Shown here: piece after piece, positions 8,520-15,762 of the stretch | How positions within the stretch are numbered: the first letter of the stretch is position 1 | Layout of the letters: every line of letters starts with the position of its first letter | Assembly: GCA_020723325.1 (NCBI GenBank) | Contig: DYJD01000001.1 | Coordinates: 1-64,000 of the forward strand | Source: Desulfosudis oleivorans | GTDB lineage: Bacteria; Desulfobacterota; Desulfobacteria; Desulfobacterales; SURF-7 | Direction of reading: 5' to 3' | DNA length: 64,000 nucleotides | Position numbers and translations under genes: made by a program | Notes under the pieces: model-generated | Database searches by the model: none | Seen by the model: only the letters and a program-made list of their open reading frames with translations | What the model was told of the DNA's origin: nothing

Positions 8520-9050
8520 ATGAATAATTTGGAAGCACTGCAAACAGGGGAAAATAGAGACAAAAGCCCGGCGGAAAAAATTTTCGACAAAATCGCCGCA
8601 TTTGAAAAAGGCCTGGTGGCCGTATGTCTGGCGTTTATGGTAATCTTGGTATTGGCCCAGATCGCCCTGCGGAATTTGTTCAATAGCGGGATTCCAGGCG
8701 GCGATTCCATGGTTAAACACATGGTGTTGTGGGTGGGCTTTCTAGGCGCCGGGCTCGCCACCCGTGACGGCAACCATGTGCGTATTGATGTGGCATCGAA
8801 AATCCTGCCGCGGATGATCAAACCCTTTGCCCAGATCATGGCGGATGTTTTTTCCTTGGGAATTTGCATCCTGCTCTTTATTGCCGCCTACCAATTTGTA
8901 GTTGGAGAATACCACACCGGCGCGGCCCTGCCTTTTATGGAAATTCCGGTGTGGCTTATGGAAGTCATCATTCCCATTGGTTTTCTGACCATCACAGTGC
9001 GTTTTACCTTCCAGGCTGGGGCGAATCTGAAAAAAATATGGAAAGGATAG
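8520..9050 (+). CDS. TRAP transporter small permease (DctQ-like)
   Basis: This 176-residue integral membrane protein has four predicted helices, with the DctQ-family feature of a conserved WVGFLGAGLATRDGNHVRID segment between helices 2 and 3. It pairs with the large permease as the membrane part of a TRAP transporter, a Na+-coupled, binding-protein-dependent importer of organic acids or related solutes. The ATG at 8520 follows AAAGGA about 13 bases upstream. The gap to the large permease gene is 4 bases, so the two are cotranscribed. The substrate cannot be told from sequence. Confidence 0.88.
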   Translation: MNNLEALQTGENRDKSPAEKIFDKIAAFEKGLVAVCLAFMVILVLAQIALRNLFNSGIPGGDSMVKHMVLWVGFLGAGLATRDGNHVRIDVASKILPRMIKPFAQIMADVFSLGICILLFIAAYQFVVGEYHTGAALPFMEIPVWLMEVIIPIGFLTITVRFTFQAGANLKKIWKG

Positions 9051-9054
9051 CGTC

Positions 9055-10332
9055 TTGACTGCATTGATCGTTGCATTCATTATTTTAATGGCGCTTTTAG
9101 GCGCACCGGTTTTCGTCTTTCTTTCCGCATTCGCCTTGCTGGGCTTCACCTTGGCGGAGATCCCCACCACGGCCATCATCGTGGAGATTTACAGCCAGTT
9201 TGCCAACACCCCCTTGCTGTATACCATTCCGCTTTTTACTTTTGCAGGTTATATTCTGGCGGAAAGCAAGACCTCCGTCCGCATAGTCAATTTCTCCAAA
9301 GCCATCCTGGGTTGGCTGCCCGGCGGGCTGGCCATTGTTTCCCTATGTGCCTGCGCCTTTTTTACAGCCTTCACCGGTGCTTCGGGCGTAACCATCATTG
9401 CTTTGGGCGGGCTGCTCTTCCCGGCCTTGATCAAGGAAAAATATCCAGAGAATTTCTCCCTGGGGCTTTTGACATCTTCAGGCAGTCTCGGACTGCTTTT
9501 CCCGCCTAGCCTGCCGGTCATTTTGTTCGGCGTGGTCTCCCAGGCCAGCATCAACAAGCTTTTTGCCGCCGGCATGGTGCCGGGAGTGTTGCTGATAGTG
9601 CTCTTGTCTTTATATAGTATTTTTTCCGCCCGGCGGGCAAAAACTGCAAGAAGCGCCTTGTCTTTCAAAGAAGTAATCCGGGCGACCAATCAGGCCAAAT
9701 GGGAGCTCTTTATTCCGGTGTTGATCGGTGTCGGAATCTACGGCGGCTTTGTCACCCTGGGAGAAATCGCCACCATCACCATTGTCTATGCTTTGTTCAT
9801 TGAAGTCTTTATTTATCGCGATTTGACCCTTTCCCAGATTCCGTCCATCATGGTGAAAAGCATGGTGCTGGTGGGCGGCATTCTTATTATTTTGGGCTCG
9901 GCCGTGGGATTGACCAATTACATGATCGATGCCGAAGTTCCCATGAAGATTTTTGAAGTCATCCAGCAATTCATTTCCTCCAAATTCGTCTTTCTGATTC
10001 TGTTGAATATTTTTCTTCTGATCGTGGGGTGTCTGCTGGACATTTATTCCGCCATTCTCGTGGTTGTCCCTCTGATTCTGCCCATAGCCGTCAACTACGG
10101 CATTGATCCGGTGCATCTCGGCATCATCTTCCTCACCAATCTGGAGATCGGATACTCCACGCCGCCGGTGGGCATGAATCTTTTCATCGGCGCATTCCGC
10201 TTCAATCGTTCCGTAGTGAAGCTCTTCCGCGCCAGTATTCCGTTCCTGATCATCCTGCTCATCAGCCTGATGATCATTACTTATGTGCCGGAATTAAGCC
10301 TGGGATTGATCGAACGTTTGGGAATTAAATAG
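9055..10332 (+). CDS. TRAP transporter large permease (DctM-like)
   Basis: The 425-residue protein has about 12 hydrophobic segments. Conserved DctM motifs are visible: TGASGVTIIALGG, the GSLGLLFPPSLPVILFG hairpin region and LEIGYSTPPVGMNLF near the C-terminus. It is the ion-coupled transport subunit of a TRAP importer. The start is a TTG at 9055 with AAAGGA upstream, 4 bases after the small permease stop. The DmeF-like gene begins 6 bases after its stop, so that gene may be on the same transcript. Full length for the family. Confidence 0.92.
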   Translation: MTALIVAFIILMALLGAPVFVFLSAFALLGFTLAEIPTTAIIVEIYSQFANTPLLYTIPLFTFAGYILAESKTSVRIVNFSKAILGWLPGGLAIVSLCACAFFTAFTGASGVTIIALGGLLFPALIKEKYPENFSLGLLTSSGSLGLLFPPSLPVILFGVVSQASINKLFAAGMVPGVLLIVLLSLYSIFSARRAKTARSALSFKEVIRATNQAKWELFIPVLIGVGIYGGFVTLGEIATITIVYALFIEVFIYRDLTLSQIPSIMVKSMVLVGGILIILGSAVGLTNYMIDAEVPMKIFEVIQQFISSKFVFLILLNIFLLIVGCLLDIYSAILVVVPLILPIAVNYGIDPVHLGIIFLTNLEIGYSTPPVGMNLFIGAFRFNRSVVKLFRASIPFLIILLISLMIITYVPELSLGLIERLGIK

Positions 10333-10338
10333 CAAAAA

Positions 10339-11307
10339 ATGCATGTCCACACCCTTGAGAAATGGCGGCACAATCATGATTTTTCCCTAATTCATACCAA
10401 AGGTGAAAAGCGCATCCGACAGGTTCTACTCCTCACCGGGATCACCATGGTGGCTGAAATCGTTGCCGGAAATCTTTGGGGCTCTATGGCGCTTTTGGCC
10501 GACGGCTGGCACATGGGCACCCACGTGGCGGCTTTTGCCATCTCCATTTTCGCCTATCGATACGCGCGCAAGCATACGAGTGATCCCAAATTCAGCTTCG
10601 GAACAGGTAAGGTAGCTGTTTTGGGAGGATTTGCCAGCGCGGTGGCATTGGCAGTGGTGGCCTTGCTTATGGCCTTGGAGTCCATAAACCGTCTGGTGGA
10701 CCCGCGGCCGATCCATTTTAACGAGGCCATTATAATTGCCGTAATCGGCCTTGGGGTCAATCTGGCCAGCGCCTTCTTGTTGCAGGAACACCATGGTCAT
10801 AATCATGATCATGACCATGGTGCCGGTGAAGAAGAGCATCATCATGATCACAACTTGCGGGCAGCCTACTTCCATGTTCTGGCGGATGCTTTGACTTCGG
10901 TGCTTGCCATAATTGCTTTGCTTGCAGGCAAGTATTTCGGTTGGTTATGGCTGGACGCGGTCATGGGCCTTGTCGGCGCCCTGGTCATAACACGCTGGTC
11001 CATGGGCCTGGTGCAAGACACCAGCCCGATTCTGCTGGATCAAAGCATGGACGCGGAACAGGTGGCGGCAATCAAGGCTGCCATCGAAGCGGATGCGGAT
11101 AATCGTATCTGCGATCTGCATATCTGGCGGGTGGGCCCAAGCCATTATGCCGCGGACATATCCCTTGTTACACATTTTCCCAAATCCAGCGAGCACTATA
11201 AGCGGCTATTGGCTGAATTCTCGGACCTGGCGCATGTCACGATTGAAGTGAATCACTGCGATTCGGAAGCCTGCCTTAGAAACGATTTCAATACCGGCCA
11301 GTTTTAG
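10339..11307 (+). CDS. dmeF: Cation diffusion facilitator, Co/Ni efflux (DmeF-like)
   Basis: This 322-residue CDF exporter has an N-terminal WRHNHDF motif, then ADGWHMGTHVAAF on helix 2 (HxxxH/D metal site), and a His-rich cytoplasmic loop (HHGHNHDHDHG ... HHHDHN). Helix 5 has HVLADALTSV. The N-terminal His motif and ADGWHM.TH are typical of the DmeF branch, known for Co(II) and Ni(II) efflux driven by proton antiport. It follows the TRAP permease by 6 bases. Its stop codon overlaps the stop of a convergent gene for a His-rich secreted protein. Metal specificity is inferred from subfamily resemblance. Confidence 0.85.
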   Translation: MHVHTLEKWRHNHDFSLIHTKGEKRIRQVLLLTGITMVAEIVAGNLWGSMALLADGWHMGTHVAAFAISIFAYRYARKHTSDPKFSFGTGKVAVLGGFASAVALAVVALLMALESINRLVDPRPIHFNEAIIIAVIGLGVNLASAFLLQEHHGHNHDHDHGAGEEEHHHDHNLRAAYFHVLADALTSVLAIIALLAGKYFGWLWLDAVMGLVGALVITRWSMGLVQDTSPILLDQSMDAEQVAAIKAAIEADADNRICDLHIWRVGPSHYAADISLVTHFPKSSEHYKRLLAEFSDLAHVTIEVNHCDSEACLRNDFNTGQF

Positions 11308-12041
11308 TGCGTGCGGCCGTGCTTGTCGTGTTTTGCACCTTTACCATGGTGCCGGTCCTTGCCGCCATGATCATGCTTGTATTCTCTTTCATCATGGGAA
11401 ACTTCGATTACACGCCCGCCTATTTCCGCGCGCGGTCTGTATTTTTCCACTTTAAAATCCTGATCGATTTCCCGGAAATGCCTGCCTTCGGAACGATAGC
11501 GGATGACTTTTTCCGGCGCACAACGGTAGTGGTCGGATATGAATTTTAAATTGACCTGATTGACAATGTCGCGGTCCTCTAAACGAATTTTTTTCCAATG
11601 GTGGTGTTTGTGGTGTTTCTTATAATAACCATAGGCATGACCGTGGGGATGATGTTCTTCCACCACCGTCACCGGCACATAGTAGATATCGGGGCTCAGC
11701 CCGTAATGCAAGGTGACGTCCATCCAGCTCAGGCCCCGGAGGCGCAGGTCGACAACCGCACTCGGCGACACCCTGGCCCTCCTGGAAATATAATACACCA
11801 CCGGCAGCTCTTCATCCTCAATTCCGCGCTCGTGGATTACCACTACTTCTTTTTTGGGGGCTTTGTAGTAATCACCCACGGAAATATGAAAACCATCGAT
11901 ACCTTTTGGTCCTCCGGATATGTCCACATTCCACTCCGGCTGGCCGCTGGCGGAACCGGTAAAAAGCATACAACTGAAAATGATACCCAGGAAATTAGTC
12001 CGCAGCATACGACCGAATGAGTTTTTATATTGATTGATCAT
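11304..12041 (-). CDS. Secreted His-rich protein of unknown function
   Basis: The ATG at 12041 (MINQYKNSFG) follows AAGGAGATATGCAAA, giving 245 residues; the frame extends upstream without a ribosome site. A signal peptide (FLGIIFSCMLFTGSASG) is followed by two similar segments of about 45 residues (around SPSAVVDLRLRGLSWMDVTL and QVNLKFISDHYRCAPEKVI) separated by a His-rich stretch (EEHHPHGHAYGYYKKHHKHHH). The C-terminus is another His/Lys/Asp-rich tail. I do not recognise a named family. The histidine clusters and the adjoining DmeF exporter suggest periplasmic metal binding, which is an inference. It is convergent with dmeF and shares stop-codon bases with it. Confidence 0.75.
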   Translation of the reverse strand: MINQYKNSFGRMLRTNFLGIIFSCMLFTGSASGQPEWNVDISGGPKGIDGFHISVGDYYKAPKKEVVVIHERGIEDEELPVVYYISRRARVSPSAVVDLRLRGLSWMDVTLHYGLSPDIYYVPVTVVEEHHPHGHAYGYYKKHHKHHHWKKIRLEDRDIVNQVNLKFISDHYRCAPEKVIRYRSEGRHFREIDQDFKVEKYRPRAEIGGRVIEVSHDEREYKHDHGGKDRHHGKGAKHDKHGRTH

Positions 12042-12233
12042 TTTGCATATCTCCTTGGCAAATGTCTTTTTATGTTTTTCCAAGCCTGGAGCCTGGAAAC
12101 AGGTCATTTTTATCACCAAGGGTTTGATTGTCAAGATTCATGCGCGGAAATGACAGGGGAAATATAATCGCAGCTCGAAGCCGCGCCCACGATGGAGGAT
12201 GACCGAAACGATGATCAAGGTAAAAAAAATCAT

Positions 12234-12267
12234 TCGATACCGATTCCGATACCGATACCGACCCCGA
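12234..12267. repeat. Hexamer tract (CGATAC/CGATTC/CGACCC)
   Basis: Same in-phase hexamer composition and A-tract flank as 7249-7282, about 5 kb away, showing that the unit is dispersed. Confidence 0.65.
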
Positions 12268-12336
12268 AAAAAATACATACGATTGCCCTAAATGCGGGCA
12301 AGTGCCAAGAATTTTAGTTATACATTTTATGATTGA

Positions 12337-12366
12337 AATGTATACATTCTGTGTAGAATTAATTCT
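12337..12366. promoter_or_regulatory. Two adjacent perfect 12-base palindromes (candidate operators)
   Basis: AATGTATACATT at 12337-12348 and AGAATTAATTCT at 12355-12366 are both perfect palindromes, with centres 18 bases apart. They lie about 165-190 bases upstream of the YiaA-like gene in an AT-rich promoter-like region. Binding by a dimeric regulator is a guess. Confidence 0.35.
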
Positions 12367-12528
12367 ATATTCTTGATAAAAAATCTTCTAGATAAATCAT
12401 TACAACTATTTAAAATAGAATGAGTATTTTTGTACTGCAATAAGGGATGGCACGGCTGTTGCTGTAATCTGCTGTTAAAATATCTTGGAATGTTAAAATT
12501 CGATCATATTACAATCAAGGAGAAAAGC

Positions 12529-12807
12529 ATGGAAGATTACGGTATACAAAGAGACTCGGCTGCCTGGTTGTTTTTTGTAAAAATCACCTTTATCATTGCC
12601 CTCGCAGCCATGGGTCTTGGTATTGCTTTTATGCCCTGTGATCTATGGATCAAAGGGTATCTGGGTATGGGGACGCTGTTCATCGTGGGCGCCTCCATTA
12701 CACTATCCAAAACCTTGCGGGATGAACATGAGGCCAAAAAGATCATCAATCGCATCACCAATGTCAAAACCGAAAAAATCCTGAAGGAATACAATACTGA
12801 AATCTGA
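12529..12807 (+). CDS. YiaA/YiaB-like two-helix inner membrane protein
   Basis: This 92-residue protein has two transmembrane helices. The conserved LWIKGYLGMGTLFIVGASITLSKTLRDEHEA stretch (seen as LWIKGYLGMGTLF, then ITLSKTLRD) matches the YiaAB two-helix domain. The family has no known activity; E. coli members sit in the inner membrane. The ATG at 12529 follows AAGGAG by 7 bases; an upstream extension of the frame has no ribosome site. It has its own AT-rich upstream region and is followed 76 bases later by a lipoprotein gene in the same direction. Confidence 0.8.
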   Translation: MEDYGIQRDSAAWLFFVKITFIIALAAMGLGIAFMPCDLWIKGYLGMGTLFIVGASITLSKTLRDEHEAKKIINRITNVKTEKILKEYNTEI

Positions 12808-12883
12808 TATGGTCGGTCTTGATCATCGTTTCGGCTACGGCCCTTAATAGAGGTAAACGAGCAAGTAAGGTTGATTTTGGAAA

Positions 12884-13453
12884 ATGAAATTTAAATGTGT
12901 GTATGGGTTGTTTTTGTTCCTGTTTCTATGCCTGTGGAGCTGCAGTGCCACCGGGATTTACTACCCTAAAGCAGGTGAAAAACCGGCTGATCCGATTCAG
13001 GAGCAAATCTATCAAGAAAAAGTTCAGCGTCTGACAAAGGAATTGACGGCGCTGAAAGCGGATGTAAGCAGAATTGAGGCAGCCCTGGTAGCCGAGACAG
13101 TCATGCGCGATTCGGCTGTTCTGGCCCGGGAGTATGAACTGGTGCGACCGGCCATCCTGCACAATCTATTGATCCAATTCGGCTTCAAAGAGCGCGGACT
13201 CTGTTACCAATGGGCCCAGGATTTGATGAAGAGCCTGAAAGCCCTGCATTTGCAAACCCTGGAGCTGAACTGGGGCGTGGCTCACCGCGGCAGTGACTTG
13301 TTCGAGCACAATTGCGTCGTGCTCACCGCCCGGGGAGCGGATTTCAACCAGGGCATTGTTCTCGACCCCTGGCGCAATTCCGGCGTGCTTTACTGGGCTG
13401 AGGTGGCGAAAGACAGCTATCCCTGGAAACAACTACCACCTTCTGAGTGGTAG
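12884..13453 (+). CDS. Putative lipoprotein with a possible Cys-His-Asp site
   Basis: This 189-residue protein has a lipobox (LWSC at residues 17-20) and a short coiled coil at about 38-75. The globular C-terminus contains GLCYQWAQDL (C107), FEHNCVVLTA (H142) and VLDPWRNSG (D161). The order and spacing of Cys, His and Asp resemble papain-like or transglutaminase-like folds, but I cannot assign a family. It would sit on a membrane facing the periplasm. The mid-protein sequence looks conserved rather than random, and the gene follows ordinary codon use. The hydrolase idea is inference. Confidence 0.65.
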   Translation: MKFKCVYGLFLFLFLCLWSCSATGIYYPKAGEKPADPIQEQIYQEKVQRLTKELTALKADVSRIEAALVAETVMRDSAVLAREYELVRPAILHNLLIQFGFKERGLCYQWAQDLMKSLKALHLQTLELNWGVAHRGSDLFEHNCVVLTARGADFNQGIVLDPWRNSGVLYWAEVAKDSYPWKQLPPSEW

Positions 13454-13471
13454 GGAAATCGAGCAACAATT

Positions 13472-13651
13472 TCATGCCACAGCCGTCGCTAAATGGATTT
13501 CCTCGGCAGCAACCAACGCAATCGCATAGCGCATGCAGGCATGGATATCATCAGCGGTTAATTCCGGATAAAAATCCCTTATGATTTCATCATCTGAAAC
13601 AGCAATATCAAACGCATTTTCAGGATGGGCAAAAGGAAGGCTGTTTGTCAT
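13472..13651 (-). pseudogene. Remnant of a DUF433 (antitoxin-like) gene
   Basis: The 59-residue frame ends with VSDDEIIRDFYPELTADDIHACMRYAIALVAAEE, read here as DEIIRDFYPELTADDIHACM and RYAIALVAAEE, which matches the C-terminal half of DUF433 proteins. These are small helical proteins often paired with PIN-like toxins. The N-terminal half, which normally reads like a DNA-binding domain, is missing. Its place is taken by sequence of the dispersed CCGCAGAT repeat. No partner toxin lies beside it. It could still be a short functional protein starting at 13651, but truncation is more likely. Confidence 0.5.
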
Positions 13652-13695
13652 CTGCGGAATCTGTGGATAAAAAATAAAAAAAACGATCCGCAGAT
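13650..13695. repeat. Inverted repeat ATCTGCGG ... CCGCAGAT
   Basis: Perfect 8-base arms at 13650-13657 and 13688-13695 flank an A-rich loop. Further related bits (GGACGCAGATGAATG) follow to about 13720. The left arm coincides with the truncated start of the DUF433 remnant. Confidence 0.5.
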
Positions 13696-13839
13696 AACGC
13701 CGATGGACGCAGATGAATGCTCCTATGAATATGGGAACCGAATTACCGTTTTTACGATCTTTTTTATTTAGGCGGAATGTGATAGGGAAAAACGAAATAT
13801 AAACAAGTATATTGATAGGCTCAGGCCACAGGATGGAAT

Positions 13840-15762
13840 ATGGCGCCCAAGAGTAAAAACAGTACGACGAAAGCGGCGAACAGTTACCGGCATCCCACCG
13901 CATCCGCTCTGATGCGGCCGGAGGTGGGTACCCAGGCCCAGTTTCGCAAGCGGATGGAACCGGCCAAGTACCGGTACGATTCCTCCCTTGATCCCTCCCT
14001 GTCCTGGGACGAGGGTCAGGCCGGCCGTGAGGAGGGGGAGCGCTTGATCCGGGAAATCATGGAGGCCGATACCCTTGAGGGCGCCAAGGCCGCGGCTGCC
14101 AAACTGAAAGCCATGTCCGCGCCTTTTTTGAACTGGTCCGGCAAGGCCGAGCGGACCGAATTCGACGTGCCGACGTTGCCCCTCTTTATTCATGAGCGCC
14201 TGAGTACCCAGGCCATCATCGCGACCCTGGGCGGCCATAAAAAAGGCATGGAACAGCTCGAACTGTTTGCCGACCCGCGCCATTCCATCACCGACCAGGT
14301 GCTCAAGGCCTACGAACACCGGGACAAATGGGTCAACCGCATGATCCTGGGGGATTCCCTGGTGGTGATGAATTCCCTGTTGCATTACGAAGGCATGGGC
14401 GGCCAGGTGCAGATGATTTACATGGACCCGCCTTACGGCGTTAAATTCGGCTCCAATTTTCAGCCCTTTGTGCGCAAGCGGGATGTCAAGCACAACGACG
14501 ACGACCATATGACCTACGAGCCGGAGATGGTGCAGGCTTATCGGGATACGTGGGAGTTGGGGTTGCATTCTTATCTAACTTATATGCGGGATCGGTTGCG
14601 ACTATGTAAGGAATTACTGTCGCCGAGTGGAAGCATATTCGTGCAGATTAGTGATGAAAATCTACATCATTTTAAGGAGTTAATGGATGAAATTATTGGA
14701 AAAGATAACTTTGCGGGTTTGATCAGTTTTCAAAAAACAGGTGGGATAGAGGGGAAGTTGTTGCCACCAGCAGTGGATTATTTACTTTGGTATGGGCGAA
14801 ATAAAGACCAGATGAAGTATCGTCAGCTTTTTATAAATAGGAGCATTGGTGATACATCGCTTGATAGATATGACATGCTATTGCTTAAAAATAAAAGCAG
14901 CCGAAGACTATCGAAGGAAGAAATAAGCACTGGGATAATCCCAGAAGGAGCAAGACGGTATCAGTTGGCTCCACTTTACTCAGAGGGGGCTTCATTAAAG
15001 CTATCTGAATTTACATACGAGGGGAAAAAGTATAAACCAAGAGCAGATACACATTGGAAGACAACATTGGAAGGACTACAACGCCTCGCTGATTTGAATC
15101 GAATAGAGGTTATGGGATCCGTCCTAAGGTACAGGAGATTTATAGATGATTTCCCAGTGATACCAATAAATGATAGATGGGAGTCTACACAAACTGGAAC
15201 TCAGAGAATTTATGCTGTTCAAACTTCACCTACAGTAATTCAACGCTGCCTCCTAATGACCACCGACCCCGGCGATTTGGTCCTTGACCCCACTTGCGGC
15301 TCCGGCACCACGGCTTATGTGGCTGAACAATGGGGTCGTCGCTGGATCACCACCGACGTCAGCCGGGTGCCTTTGGCCTTGGCTCGTCAGCGGCTTTTGA
15401 CCGCCACTTTCGACTACTATGATTTGAAAGACGAAAAGGCCGGACCCTCCGGCGGATTCGTTTACAAGCGCAAGCAGAATAAAAAGGGCGAGGAAATCGG
15501 CGGGATCGTGCCCCACATCACCTTGAAGAGCATCGCCAACAACGAGCCGCCGGCCGAGGAAGAGCTGGTGGACCGGCCGGAAAAGACCAACAGCATCACC
15601 CGCGTGACCGGGCCGTTTGTGTTTGAAGCCACCATTCCCACGCCCATGGACTGGGAGGCGCCTGCGGAAAAAGGCGATTCCGGTCGCATCGCGGTCAAGG
15701 TCATCGACGACCGCGGTAATGAGCTGCTGGTGGTCAAGGATCTCAAGGAGGCGGTGCCATGA
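13840..15762 (+). CDS. Type III-like DNA methyltransferase (Mod), beta class, shortened C-terminus
   Basis: This SAM-dependent adenine or cytosine-N4 methylase belongs to a restriction-modification cassette. The catalytic DPPYG is at residues 196-200 and the SAM-binding DPTCGSG at 483-489, the motif order of beta-class (type III Mod) enzymes. The segment between them, where the target-recognition domain lies, is strikingly AT-rich from about 14550 to 15245, while both flanks are GC-rich. The C-terminal part after ITLKSIANN looks much shorter than in relatives I know, with the usual IAVKVIDDRGNELLVVK end retained. The ATG at 13840 follows GGATGGA. Its stop overlaps the start of the ATPase gene (ATGA). 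Confidence 0.88.
   Translation: MAPKSKNSTTKAANSYRHPTASALMRPEVGTQAQFRKRMEPAKYRYDSSLDPSLSWDEGQAGREEGERLIREIMEADTLEGAKAAAAKLKAMSAPFLNWSGKAERTEFDVPTLPLFIHERLSTQAIIATLGGHKKGMEQLELFADPRHSITDQVLKAYEHRDKWVNRMILGDSLVVMNSLLHYEGMGGQVQMIYMDPPYGVKFGSNFQPFVRKRDVKHNDDDHMTYEPEMVQAYRDTWELGLHSYLTYMRDRLRLCKELLSPSGSIFVQISDENLHHFKELMDEIIGKDNFAGLISFQKTGGIEGKLLPPAVDYLLWYGRNKDQMKYRQLFINRSIGDTSLDRYDMLLLKNKSSRRLSKEEISTGIIPEGARRYQLAPLYSEGASLKLSEFTYEGKKYKPRADTHWKTTLEGLQRLADLNRIEVMGSVLRYRRFIDDFPVIPINDRWESTQTGTQRIYAVQTSPTVIQRCLLMTTDPGDLVLDPTCGSGTTAYVAEQWGRRWITTDVSRVPLALARQRLLTATFDYYDLKDEKAGPSGGFVYKRKQNKKGEEIGGIVPHITLKSIANNEPPAEEELVDRPEKTNSITRVTGPFVFEATIPTPMDWEAPAEKGDSGRIAVKVIDDRGNELLVVKDLKEAVP

Larger units (their letters stand above)
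12042..12528. other. 487-base spacer between divergent genes
   Basis: It carries the 5' leader of the His-rich protein gene, a hexamer tract (12234-12267), a fragment resembling the GATTGCCC unit at about 12281, and then an AT-rich section with two perfect palindromes before the YiaA-like gene. No coding sequence was seen. Confidence 0.6.

Noticed and set aside
13662-13670. A perfect TTATCCACA DnaA box (minus strand)
   Set aside because: It is a single copy inside a dispersed repeat, 40 kb from dnaA, and the same word occurs by chance inside the radical SAM gene near 6758.
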